Notes under the pieces: generated by a model
What the model saw: only the letters and a program-made list of their open reading frames with translations
What the model was told of the DNA's origin: nothing
Databases searched by the model: none
Assembly: GCA_012730105.1 (NCBI GenBank)
Contig: JAAYBJ010000049.1
Coordinates: 1 to 34,631 of the forward strand
DNA: 34,631 nt
Direction of reading: 5' to 3'
DNA from: Candidatus Hydrogenedentota bacterium
GTDB taxonomy: Bacteria; Hydrogenedentota; Hydrogenedentia; Hydrogenedentales; CAITNO01
Program-made: the position numbers and the translations under genes
Part shown: positions 6,704-14,727 of the stretch, in pieces
Numbering within the stretch: position 1 is the stretch's first letter
How the letters are laid out: the number at the start of each line of letters is the position of its first letter

Positions 6704-9121
6704 ATGAACAGGGCCATGCTGGTTCTTATCTTTCTTGCCAGTGCACTGTGTATAAATGCCGCTGCTGAACGGTTAACGGTGCCCGAAGACTATGCTTCCA
6801 TCCAGGCAGCCCTTGACGCCGCCGCCCCGGGCGACAGTGTCGAGGTTGGGCCGGGTGTCTACGAGGAAACCCTCCTTTTCAAGGACGGTGTTGAACTGAA
6901 AGGCGCCGGGCCGGACAGTACGATCGTTCGTACGCCCAGTGCGAAAGGGGAAGTGCTGAAGGTAATTGATGCCACCGGCGGGAGTATTTCAGGGTTCAAG
7001 TTTGAGCATTCAGATGTGGCCTCCCTGGATCCCAACCGGGAGGATTTTACACCCGCGGTGGATGTCCGTAACAGCAGCGTGGAGATTCGCAACTGCATCC
7101 TGGGGCCCAGCGCCGGCAGCGGGATCGCCGTGCAAGAGAAGAGCAACAGCCGCGTGGTCGAATGCCGGGCGGAGGGCAATTCCCAGACGGGTATCTATGT
7201 CAGGGGAGAAGGCACGGAGGCGACGCTGTTGCGCAATGTATGCAGCAACAATCCGTGGGGCGGCATCAGCCTTACCAAAGGTGCGAAAGTGGTGGCGGAG
7301 GAAAACACCTGTTCGAACAACAATCGGTGGGGTGTCAGGGCGCTTAACAGGGGCACTTCGATTGTTCTGAAGAACAATACCATCACGGGCAACACGGGCC
7401 CGGGCATACTGATTGACAAATGGGCAAACGGCCTCGCCGAGGGCAACACCTGCGCGGAAAACGAAAACAACGGGATCATCTTCAAACTGGCCGCAACCGG
7501 CGCGGTTACGGGAAACACCTGCGAGAAAAACACCTGGAACGGCATTGTCATTCAGTCCCTGGGCGCCGAGGTCGCGGTGCGCGACAACGTGTGTTCCGGA
7601 AACGGGAACAACGGGATAACCATTTGCCTGGGCGCCGGCGGTGAGGTGGCGCGGAATACCTGCAAGGGCAATACCTCCTGCGGCATCTATGTCTCCAGCT
7701 GGTTCACCGCCCCTGTTATTTCCGAAAACGAGTGCAATGAAAACGGGAAGCACGGCATAGGGTTCTATTGCGGGGCCGGGGGCAAGGCGGAAGGAAACGC
7801 GTGCCGGAAGAACACCTTGCACGGGATTCTGGTGAGCGATGAAAACACGGAACCCGATATCGGGCAAAACGCTTGCCCTGAGAACGGCGGCCGGGATGTC
7901 GCGCGCGAGGCGGGCGATCCGATTTCCCGCCAGTATCAGGTCGAACCCGATGAAACCGGGTGTACCCTTGCCGGGGAACACTTCGACGTGGTAGAGGAAA
8001 TGGCCGACCGGCTTCGTCGGCACCAGTGCCGGTACAGCGGCGGGGGATGGCAGCTGGATTATTTCTATGACGAATTGAAGAAAGGCTGCGATGATGTCTC
8101 CCCGAAGCAGCGGGAAGTATTCGAGGCACTGCTTGAACGCTGGAAGCAGGCCTATCCGGAATCCGTGACGCCCTTTATCGTTCAGGCCGAGGTGTATGCC
8201 GCCTACGGATGGGAAGCGCGCGGCGGCGGATATGCCGATACGGTTAGCGATGAGGGGTGGCGGGTCTTCCACAGGGAACTGGGCGCCGCCGACAGGGTTC
8301 TGCGGGAGGCCGAGGCCTTGAATAGCAACGACCCCCAGTTTTACGCGGCCATGATTGACATCGGCAACTGCCTGGATTACACGAACGAAGATCTTCAGGC
8401 TCTCTTTGACAAGGGCGTTACAATCGATGCCGGGTATTTCCCACTGTATAGCGCCAGGGCGTGGACCCTTACCCATCGCTGGGGTGGCCGCCATGGCGAA
8501 CTTGAACGTTTTGTCGAAAAAGCCTTCGAACGGACCCGGGAGAAATACGGGCATACCCTGTATGCGCTGATCGCCGCCCACTTGGCGACGTGCCTGGGGG
8601 GCGAGGACTATGTAAAGGACCATTTCCTTGACTGGAAAAAGATCGATGCGGGCTGTGGCGAATTGATCGAGGCGTTCCCGGAATCCGATTACTATCTCAA
8701 CCAGCACTGCCTGATGGCGTGCCTCTATCACGACAAGGAGAAGGCGGTGAGTCTCTTCAACAAGATCGGCCGCAACCCCTATGACTATGTGTGGCGCGGC
8801 AGGTCGGGCTTCAACAGGTGGCAGCAATGGGCCTTTGACATGGCGCCTGCTCCGCATCCGAAAGCCCGTGGCAGGTGGGCCGGCATGCTTCCCCGCATCC
8901 CGTTTCTCGATTCTGTGCGGACCCCGGCGGTTCAACTTTTAGCCCGCATCGTGCTGATCATGGGAGCGGCCGCCCTTGTCCTCTGCGCCATTGTGGTGGT
9001 CCTGGCGCTGGGATACGCAAATAGAAAAAAACGGCAGGCAGCGCCGATACCCAAACCGCCTGATCCGGATGAACACCCGGATGATAACCAAACTACGCCG
9101 GACATGGAAGATAAGAATTAG
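6704..9121 (+). CDS. Membrane-anchored right-handed beta-helix protein with C-terminal helical domain (DUF4034-like)
   Basis: The 805-residue product has a signal peptide (to about residue 21) and then TVPEDYASIQAALDAAAPGDSVEVGPG, the usual N-terminal cap of pectin-lyase-like beta-helices. Residues about 120-400 contain coils of some 23 residues with the core N-x-C-x-x-N followed by GI; nine coils carry the Cys, giving a predicted Cys/Asn ladder of the NosD/PbH1 type. Residues about 420-720 form a helical region (WKQAYPESVTPFIVQAEVYAAYGWEARGGG) that reminds me of DUF4034 modules. A transmembrane helix (about 748-770) and a cytoplasmic tail rich in Pro and Asp follow. The ATG at 6704 sits behind AGGAAAGG. 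It probably displays a carbohydrate-binding or carbohydrate-cleaving beta-helix outside the membrane; no catalytic residues are certain. Confidence 0.75.
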   Translation: MNRAMLVLIFLASALCINAAAERLTVPEDYASIQAALDAAAPGDSVEVGPGVYEETLLFKDGVELKGAGPDSTIVRTPSAKGEVLKVIDATGGSISGFKFEHSDVASLDPNREDFTPAVDVRNSSVEIRNCILGPSAGSGIAVQEKSNSRVVECRAEGNSQTGIYVRGEGTEATLLRNVCSNNPWGGISLTKGAKVVAEENTCSNNNRWGVRALNRGTSIVLKNNTITGNTGPGILIDKWANGLAEGNTCAENENNGIIFKLAATGAVTGNTCEKNTWNGIVIQSLGAEVAVRDNVCSGNGNNGITICLGAGGEVARNTCKGNTSCGIYVSSWFTAPVISENECNENGKHGIGFYCGAGGKAEGNACRKNTLHGILVSDENTEPDIGQNACPENGGRDVAREAGDPISRQYQVEPDETGCTLAGEHFDVVEEMADRLRRHQCRYSGGGWQLDYFYDELKKGCDDVSPKQREVFEALLERWKQAYPESVTPFIVQAEVYAAYGWEARGGGYADTVSDEGWRVFHRELGAADRVLREAEALNSNDPQFYAAMIDIGNCLDYTNEDLQALFDKGVTIDAGYFPLYSARAWTLTHRWGGRHGELERFVEKAFERTREKYGHTLYALIAAHLATCLGGEDYVKDHFLDWKKIDAGCGELIEAFPESDYYLNQHCLMACLYHDKEKAVSLFNKIGRNPYDYVWRGRSGFNRWQQWAFDMAPAPHPKARGRWAGMLPRIPFLDSVRTPAVQLLARIVLIMGAAALVLCAIVVVLALGYANRKKRQAAPIPKPPDPDEHPDDNQTTPDMEDKN

Positions 9122-9597
9122 ATTACAGTCCCGGCTCGTCATCCTTTGGAGTGCGTAAGCCGTGCTTGCGCTTTTTCTTTCTGGTTAAGGCCGATATTGA
9201 AGCGTATATAGAAATCCCGGAAGTGCCACGAACAAGAAGGCTAAAGCGGCGGCACGGCTAATACAGTCCCCCAAAACTGCAACACACGGTTACGGGTAAG
9301 GCCCGGGGGGATTCTACCCCCCCACTAAACTTTGCCTCTGCCGGGATGGACCTGATGGGGAAAAGACAACCGTGTTTTGCTATGGTTCATTTGGAAAATG
9401 TGATGTCAGTCCGGTTCAATATCTTTTTTAAGTTTATGGCTTCAAGTACGATGACTCGCATTATCGCGTTTGGCCTGTCAAAACGGATGCCTGAAAAGTT
9501 GGAAATAAGTTGGTCCACATCGTTTTTCCCTGTTATGTTTGTTATGCTGTGCGATACAGGAAGCACTTGAAACAGACTAAACAAGGAGTACGGCGGC
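9122..9597. other. Intergenic region of about 475 bp
   Basis: It begins with an intrinsic terminator (9153-9180). In the middle GGGGGG (9305-9310) and CCCCCC (9317-9322) flank ATTCTA, a very strong hairpin without a T-run. A 74-codon frame at 9346-9570 has neither a good ribosome site nor a protein-like composition and was not called. No clear promoter was found for the operon starting at 9598. Confidence 0.6.
9153..9180 (+). terminator. Intrinsic terminator of the beta-helix gene
   Basis: GCGTAAGC (9153-9160) pairs with GCTTGCGC (9164-9171) with one G-U wobble over a 3-nt loop, followed directly by TTTTTCTTT. It lies 32 bp after the stop codon. Confidence 0.75.
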
Positions 9598-9804
9598 ATG
9601 GCCCACGGCGTTTACCGCATCACGGAAAAGAAGTGCGCCACATGCGCCTATTGGGACGGTGCGCGCAGTATTGACTTTGTGGCGAACAAGCCGCATTCTG
9701 TCAAGGCGGAGGCGGGCTCCTTCAATTGTCTCGCGCAGTCAGGCAAGACTGCCACGGCAGCCACCCATTGTCTGAGGTATCATTTGTGGGAAAAGATAAA
9801 CTGA
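9598..9804 (+). CDS. Small four-cysteine protein, putative zinc- or metal-binding
   Basis: The 68-residue product contains C13-A-T-C16, C44 and C58, with the aromatic context CAYWDGAR and a final RYHLW. Two Cys close together plus two single Cys fit a four-ligand zinc site, or less likely a small iron-sulfur site. Short proteins of the same general layout (KC..C.YWDG) occur in diverse anaerobes, as far as I recall, without known function. The ATG follows AAGGAG (9583-9588) at good spacing, and the coding frame ends 9 bp before the FGGY kinase gene, so the two are very likely co-transcribed. There is no signal peptide. Function is not assigned. Confidence 0.75.
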   Translation: MAHGVYRITEKKCATCAYWDGARSIDFVANKPHSVKAEAGSFNCLAQSGKTATAATHCLRYHLWEKIN

Positions 9805-9813
9805 GGGCGTATC

Positions 9814-11352
9814 ATGAGCCTGATGGGTATTGACATCGGAACCACCGGCTGCAAGGCAGGCCTATTCTCCGAGGAGGGGAGGCTGCTTGCCTTGGCCTAT
9901 AGAGAATATCCGACGCTTCATCGCAAGCCGGGCTGGGCGGAACTGGACAGCCTCCAGGTCATCACTCTAATCAAGGAGTCCATTGCCGAAGCTGCTGCGT
10001 GCGCGGCTGAGGATCCCGTCACCGCGTTGTGCGTCAGCGCCATGGGGGAGGCGATGACGCCCGTCTCCGAATCGGGCGATATACTCGGTCCTGCCATCCT
10101 GTCTTCGGATGTGCGGGGCGGCGAATATGCCGGACAATTGGCCGGGGAGATGGGGCAGGGGCCTTTTTATGACATCAACCCGAATATTCTGGCCGCCAAC
10201 TATTCGCTGCCCAAGTTGCTGTGGCTGAGGGACCATGAAACAGGCCTTTTTGACCGGGTCTGGAAATTCCTGCTGTGGACCGACCTGGTTTCGTTCCTTT
10301 TCGGCGGCGAGTCGGTGACGAGTTATTCCCATGCCAACCGTACGTTGCTCTTTGATTTGAAAAAAGAAGACTGGTCCGATACCTTGCTGGGTTGGGCGGA
10401 CATTTCCCGTGAACGCCTGGCGCGGGTGGCGCCTGCAGGCACGATTACCGGAACCGTGGCCGGACGCCTCGCCGAAGAACTGGGGCTGACCCGGGACACG
10501 AAGATTGTCCTTGGCGGCCATGATCAGTGCTGCAATGCCCTGGGCGCGGGCATCATCGCGGGCGGCAAGGCTATCTGCGGTATCGGTACGATCGAATGTA
10601 TTACACCCGTGTTTGATCACATCCCCTGTTATGACGCCATGCGTGACGCCCGCTTGAGCATTGAACACCACGTGCTGCCGGACTTGTATATGTCTTTTAT
10701 TTACAACCAAAGCGGCGTGCTGCTCAAGTGGTTCCGCGATGTGTTCGCCACCGCCGATCAGCGTCTGCTACCCCCGGATGCGGACATTTATGACACACTT
10801 ATGCGCGAAATGCCGGAAGGGCCCACGGGCATGCTGGTGCTGCCCCATTTCGAGCCGACGGGCGCGCCGGACTATCTGCCGGACTCCGCGGGGGTGATCG
10901 CGGGACTGCACACGGACACGCCCAGGGGATCAATTCTGAAGGCTGTCATCGAGGGGGCCTCGTTTTATTTTTGCGAAAGTCTTCAGGCGCTTCAACATGT
11001 GCACGCGGACACCTCGGAGTTTATCGCCACGGGCGGCGCCGCGAAATCGGATGCCCTGCTGCAGATTAAGGCGGACATTTTCGGCGCCCCCTTTGTCCGT
11101 CTGAAAAACACCGAATGCGGCGCGGCCGGGGCGGCCATGCTGGCCGGGCTGGCCATGGGCACTTATGATAGTCCGGATCAGGCGGTCGCCGGTTTTGTCG
11201 AGCGCGACCGTGTTTTCGAACCGGACTCCCGGAATCATGAACGGTACCAGGATCTATTGGGCCGTTACAGGCGGCTGTATCCGAGCCTGCGGGAACTGCT
11301 GGCGGAAATGAGCCGCGACCGGGTCTCGGGCAATGGTAACACTACAGGATAG
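9814..11352 (+). CDS. FGGY-family carbohydrate kinase (xylulokinase-like)
   Basis: The 512-residue product has the length and both halves of FGGY sugar kinases. The N-terminal phosphate loop is GIDIGTTGCKAG, GGHDQCCNALGAG carries the likely catalytic base Asp237, and the C-terminal ATP-binding part has ATGGAAKSDALLQIKADIFGAP and ECGAAGAAMLAG. The family phosphorylates pentuloses, glycerol, gluconate or similar polyols with ATP in the cytoplasm; which sugar is used here cannot be read from sequence alone, so I do not give a gene symbol. GAGGGCG lies upstream of the ATG. It sits 9 bp after the small Cys protein and 7 bp before the sulfatase, which suggests that the sugar released by desulfation or import is phosphorylated here. 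Confidence 0.88.
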   Translation: MSLMGIDIGTTGCKAGLFSEEGRLLALAYREYPTLHRKPGWAELDSLQVITLIKESIAEAAACAAEDPVTALCVSAMGEAMTPVSESGDILGPAILSSDVRGGEYAGQLAGEMGQGPFYDINPNILAANYSLPKLLWLRDHETGLFDRVWKFLLWTDLVSFLFGGESVTSYSHANRTLLFDLKKEDWSDTLLGWADISRERLARVAPAGTITGTVAGRLAEELGLTRDTKIVLGGHDQCCNALGAGIIAGGKAICGIGTIECITPVFDHIPCYDAMRDARLSIEHHVLPDLYMSFIYNQSGVLLKWFRDVFATADQRLLPPDADIYDTLMREMPEGPTGMLVLPHFEPTGAPDYLPDSAGVIAGLHTDTPRGSILKAVIEGASFYFCESLQALQHVHADTSEFIATGGAAKSDALLQIKADIFGAPFVRLKNTECGAAGAAMLAGLAMGTYDSPDQAVAGFVERDRVFEPDSRNHERYQDLLGRYRRLYPSLRELLAEMSRDRVSGNGNTTG

Positions 11353-11359
11353 GACGGGT

Positions 11360-12712
11360 ATGCATATGCGAAATCCCAATGTTGTGCTTGTGTTCGCGGA
11401 TCAGTGGCGCGCCCAGGCAACCGGCTATGCCGGCGACCCGAACGTGAAGACGCCCCGCCTGGATGCCCTGGCTCAGGAAAGTCTGAATTTCAGCCTGGCC
11501 ATATCCAATTGTCCGGTCTGTTCGCCCTATCGCGGATCCTTGATGACGGGGCAATACCCGCTTACCCACGGCGTTTTTGTGAATGACGTTACGCTGGACC
11601 CGGACGCCGTTACTATGGGAAAGGTCTTCGCCGCCGCCGGGTATGACACGGCGTACATCGGCAAGTGGCATCTTGACGGGCAGGGGCGCTCGGCCTACAT
11701 CCCGCCGGAACGGCGCCAGGGCTTCTCCTATTGGAAGGCGCTTGAATGCACCCACGACTATAACCGTTCCCCTTATTATGCCGGCAATGACAACGAAAAG
11801 AAACAGTGGGAGGGCTATGATCCCACTGCCCAGACCCGGGACGCGGCGGAGTATATCCGCGGCCGTTCCAAGGAAAAACCCTTTCTGCTGGTGTTGTCCT
11901 GGGGGCCGCCCCATAACCCCTATGAAACCGCCCCGCAGGAGTATAAAGATCTCTATTCTCCGGAAAGTATCATCCTGCGCCCGAACGTGCCCGAAACCAT
12001 GGCAGGCGAGGCACGGCAATGGCTGGCAGGCTATTACGCCCATTGTTCCGCGCTCGATGCCTGTCTTGGACAGTTGCTGGATACCTTGCGCGAAACAGGC
12101 CTGGAAGAAAACACGCTTTTTCTGTTTACCTCCGACCATGGCGACATGCTGGGCTCCCAGGGCGAACAGCGCAAACAGCGCCCCTGGGACGAGTCCATCC
12201 GGGTGCCCTTCCTGTTGCGGTGCCCTGAAGGATTCGGACGGCAGGCGGAACGCAACGATGCCCCCATAAGCGCACCGGATATATTGCCGACCCTCCTCGG
12301 TCTCTGCGGCATCGCGGTTCCGGAGACGGTGGAAGGGCTGGATTTTTCCGGGTATGTCCGGGGCGGTCAGGATCCCACGGACGGGGCCGCTCTCATCATG
12401 TGTCCCCATCCCTTCGGGGAGTGGACCACGGCGCGTCACCTGGGCCGCGCCTATCGCGGGCTGCGAACCCGGCGCCATACCTATGTGCGCGACATCAACG
12501 GGCCCTGGCTACTCTATGACAATATCGCGGATCCTTATCAACAGCGCAACCTCGTTGATGATCCTGAACAGATGACGCTGATTAAGGATATGGAGAACCG
12601 GTTGACCCGCAGGCGTGCCTTGCTGGCCGATGAATTCCTGCCGGGCATGGCGTACATCCGGCGCTGGGGGTATGAGATCGATGCGTCGGGCACGGTTCCT
12701 TATCTGCCATGA
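11360..12712 (+). CDS. Sulfatase (type I, formylglycine-dependent), apparently cytoplasmic
   Basis: The 450-residue product is an S1-type sulfatase. Metal ligands are likely in VFADQWR (Asp14, Gln15) and TSDHGDMLG, the lysine motif is YIGKWHLDG, and the activation motif is C54-S-P-Y-R-G-S-L-M-T-G. That fits C-x-P-x-R-x4-TG, but Tyr replaces the common Ser or Ala. Cys54 would have to be converted to formylglycine, by an anaerobic radical-SAM maturase or a formylglycine-generating enzyme encoded elsewhere. No signal peptide is visible, so desulfation probably occurs in the cytoplasm on an imported sugar, which agrees with the co-transcribed kinase. I set the start at ATG 11360, 7 bp after the kinase stop; ATG 11366 is equally possible. 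The longer upstream frame would overlap the kinase gene and lacks a ribosome site. Confidence 0.88.
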   Translation: MHMRNPNVVLVFADQWRAQATGYAGDPNVKTPRLDALAQESLNFSLAISNCPVCSPYRGSLMTGQYPLTHGVFVNDVTLDPDAVTMGKVFAAAGYDTAYIGKWHLDGQGRSAYIPPERRQGFSYWKALECTHDYNRSPYYAGNDNEKKQWEGYDPTAQTRDAAEYIRGRSKEKPFLLVLSWGPPHNPYETAPQEYKDLYSPESIILRPNVPETMAGEARQWLAGYYAHCSALDACLGQLLDTLRETGLEENTLFLFTSDHGDMLGSQGEQRKQRPWDESIRVPFLLRCPEGFGRQAERNDAPISAPDILPTLLGLCGIAVPETVEGLDFSGYVRGGQDPTDGAALIMCPHPFGEWTTARHLGRAYRGLRTRRHTYVRDINGPWLLYDNIADPYQQRNLVDDPEQMTLIKDMENRLTRRRALLADEFLPGMAYIRRWGYEIDASGTVPYLP

Positions 12713-12956
12713 CGGTCGTGGCGCATGCCGTTCCGGAAGGCTTTTTGTCGTGCCGGGTGCTTATTTGATATACTTGCTCAGCCTGTTCACCGGAGGCCGA
12801 CGGGGACGGGTTGTTACAAGCGGCCTTTACAGTTGAAAAAAGGTGGCGGGTTCTGGGATACCCTGTTACGCGGGTTGCCGGAGCTCCGCAATGAATGACG
12901 ATGATGAACGATTCAGGCATATATCCAAGTGCACTTGCGCTGAAGGGACGTTTTTC

Positions 12957-13022
12957 GGCCCGGCAGGCGTCCTGCACGAAAGACCAGTTTAAAGGTCTGT
13001 TGCCTGCTTCCTTCAGCCGGGC
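12957..13022 (+). ncRNA. Candidate structured RNA or leader element
   Basis: Three nested arms (GCCCGGC with GCCGGGC, AGGC with GCCT, AGACC with GGTCT) would fold as one long interrupted stem. A competing pairing, AGGGACG near 12946 with CGTCCT, could disrupt it. Structure followed within 10 nt by a terminator is the layout of an attenuator, but I recognise no known riboswitch consensus (not T-box, SRP, c-di-GMP or THF). It could equally be a plain terminator array. Confidence 0.3.
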
Positions 13023-13032
13023 ATTTTTCCAT

Positions 13033-13062
13033 GCCGCAGCCTCTTCAGGCTGCGGCTTTTTT
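13033..13062 (+). terminator. Strong intrinsic terminator upstream of the housekeeping operon
   Basis: GCCGCAGCC (13033-13041) pairs perfectly with GGCTGCGGC (13048-13056) over a 6-nt loop, then TTTTTTATTT. It either ends the sulfatase transcript or acts as an attenuator in the leader of the zinc-ribbon/accD/folC operon, because it lies only about 30 bp before that operon's first start codon. Confidence 0.9.
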
Positions 13063-13093
13063 ATTTATCCCAACCCGTTGGAGAACTGATACA

Positions 13094-13825
13094 TTGCTGG
13101 ACTTACTCGAATTACAGAACCTGGACATAAAGATAGCGGAGCACAAGGCGCGTGAGAAGGAACTGCCCAAACAGAAGGACAAGTTTTCCATACACAGGAA
13201 GCGTCTTGATGAGGAACTGAAGAACAGCGAGGAGCGCTGCAAAAGCATTCAGCTCAAACAGCGTGAATGTACCGGGGAGATAGAGCAGCGGCAGGCCCAG
13301 ATACAGAAGTACGAGGGCCAGCTGTACAGCATTAAAAAGAATGAAGAGTACAAGGCGTTGCTTCACGAGATGGAATTGCTGAAAAAGCAGATCGCCATCA
13401 AGGAGGAGCGGATCATAGCGTTGATGCTTGAATATGATGAGGCGAAAGCGGCCCTGGAGGCGGATCGGGAGCGTATACAGGCCGAAATCAAAAAAATCGA
13501 TGCAGAGTGCGCCGTTATCGATAATAATCTAAAGGAACTTACCGCGGAACGCAAGGAACTTGAAAAGACGCGCGCCCCGAAGGCGGCCAAAGTGGGTCCG
13601 GAACTCCTGGCGCGATACGAGCGCATCCGCAAGGTGCGCACGCCCGCGGTGGTGCCGTTGAAAGACGAAACCTGCGGCGGATGTTTTATGGCGGTGCGCC
13701 CCCAGATAGTCAATGAAATCCTCGCGAACGACAAAATACACGCGTGCCAGCATTGCGGGCGGTTGCTCTATCACCTGTCCAATATCGATGACGCGCCGGC
13801 CTGTGAAATCATAGAAGGTGCATGA
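13094..13825 (+). CDS. Coiled-coil protein with C4-type zinc ribbon (DUF164 / zf-RING_7 family)
   Basis: The 243-residue product begins LLDLLELQNLDIKIAEHKARE, continues as about 150 residues of charged heptad coiled coil, and ends in a zinc ribbon with C194-GGC197 and C218-QHC221. This is the usual length and layout of the DUF164 family, found widely in bacteria next to RNase H, dinuclear-metal or accessory genes; its molecular role is poorly known (a type III secretion homologue is called CdsZ in Chlamydia). I chose TTG 13094 because GGAGAA sits 10 nt upstream and the longer frame would run through the terminator. The stop overlaps the accD start (ATGA), so translation is probably coupled. 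Confidence 0.85.
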   Translation: MLDLLELQNLDIKIAEHKAREKELPKQKDKFSIHRKRLDEELKNSEERCKSIQLKQRECTGEIEQRQAQIQKYEGQLYSIKKNEEYKALLHEMELLKKQIAIKEERIIALMLEYDEAKAALEADRERIQAEIKKIDAECAVIDNNLKELTAERKELEKTRAPKAAKVGPELLARYERIRKVRTPAVVPLKDETCGGCFMAVRPQIVNEILANDKIHACQHCGRLLYHLSNIDDAPACEIIEGA

Positions 13826-14727
13826 CACCAATGTCCCTGTTCTCGCGAAAACGCGTCGTGTCGCGCGGGGGGGCCAAAACCGATATGCCGGAGGGGCTCT
13901 GGATCAAGTGTGAAGGCTGCCGGCAGACGGTATACCGCGCCGAGTTCGAAGAGAACGACCGGGTATGTCCCGCCTGCGGACGGCACTTCCGGATTAGCGC
14001 TTCCCGCCGCCTCGCCATTACCGTGGATGAGGGTTCTTTTCGGGAAACCCACAAAGATGTGGTTACCGCGGATCCCCTGGATTTTCACGTGGGGGAGGAA
14101 AGCTATCTCCAACGTGTTGCCCGGGCCCGGGAGAAATCCGGGCTTGACGAGGCGCTCCTCACCGGTATGGCGTGCATCGGGGAACGCGAGGTCGCCCTGG
14201 GTATCATGGAATCCGAGTTCATGATGGGAAGCATGGGCGCCGTGGTGGGTGAAAAATTCTGCCGCCTCGCCGAAGACGCGATTACGCGCCGCTGCCCCCT
14301 GGTTGTTTTCACGGCCAGCGGCGGCGCACGCATGCAGGAGGGCACCCTCGCCCTGATGCAAATGGCCAAAACGGCCAACGCCGTCCGTGAACTTCAGCAG
14401 GCGCGGTTGCCCTATATCACGATTTTAACGGATCCAACCACCGGGGGGGTGTGGGCGAGTTTCGCTTCCCTGGGCGATATCGTTCTGGCCGAACCGGGCG
14501 CCTATGTCGGCTTTGCGGGAAAGCGCCTCATTGAGGGTTCCCTAAAAATAAAATTGCCGGAAGGCTTTCAGACGGCCGAGTATCAGCTGAAAAACGGCTT
14601 TGTCGACGCCATTGTTAAGCGCCATGAAATGCGCCAGTTCCTGGTGCGGCTGGTGGCGTACCTGGAGCCGGTTAACAAAAGGGGGGTGTCGCAACCGGAA
14701 TCGGGAGGCGGACATGCCCTTCCCTGA
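13822..14727 (+). CDS. accD: Acetyl-CoA carboxylase carboxyltransferase subunit beta
   Basis: The 301-residue product is AccD, which with AccA transfers the carboxyl group from carboxybiotin to acetyl-CoA, making malonyl-CoA for fatty acid synthesis. The N-terminal zinc ribbon is present (C30, C33, C49, C52). The carboxyltransferase core shows GIMESEFMMGSMGAVVGEKFCRL, FTASGGARMQEG, GFAGKRLIEG and LPEGFQTAEY. One position is unusual: the oxyanion-region motif usually read as GGVTASFA is GGVWASFA here. The start overlaps the previous stop by 4 nt; ATG 13831 would also give an acceptable AccD N-terminus. The AccA gene is not in the window. Confidence 0.95.
   Translation: MTPMSLFSRKRVVSRGGAKTDMPEGLWIKCEGCRQTVYRAEFEENDRVCPACGRHFRISASRRLAITVDEGSFRETHKDVVTADPLDFHVGEESYLQRVARAREKSGLDEALLTGMACIGEREVALGIMESEFMMGSMGAVVGEKFCRLAEDAITRRCPLVVFTASGGARMQEGTLALMQMAKTANAVRELQQARLPYITILTDPTTGGVWASFASLGDIVLAEPGAYVGFAGKRLIEGSLKIKLPEGFQTAEYQLKNGFVDAIVKRHEMRQFLVRLVAYLEPVNKRGVSQPESGGGHALP

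Larger units (their letters stand above)
12713..13093. other. Intergenic region with nested hairpins and a terminator
   Basis: Between the sulfatase and the zinc-ribbon gene lie about 380 bp. The first 240 bp show nothing clear. From 12957 to 13022 arms pair as GCCCGGC/GCCGGGC, AGGC/GCCT and AGACC/GGTCT, nested around one another, and this is followed by the strong terminator at 13033. The short open frames here are shadows. Confidence 0.55.

Noticed and set aside
7010-8935. 641-codon minus-strand frame opposite the beta-helix gene
   Set aside because: It is antisense to a gene with clear signal peptide, beta-helix coils and transmembrane segment. Its translation shows no domain pattern and it has no good start.
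12957-13022. Known riboswitch or SRP RNA
   Set aside because: I compared it by eye with T-box, c-di-GMP, THF, ZTP and SRP consensus elements and found none of their conserved loops.
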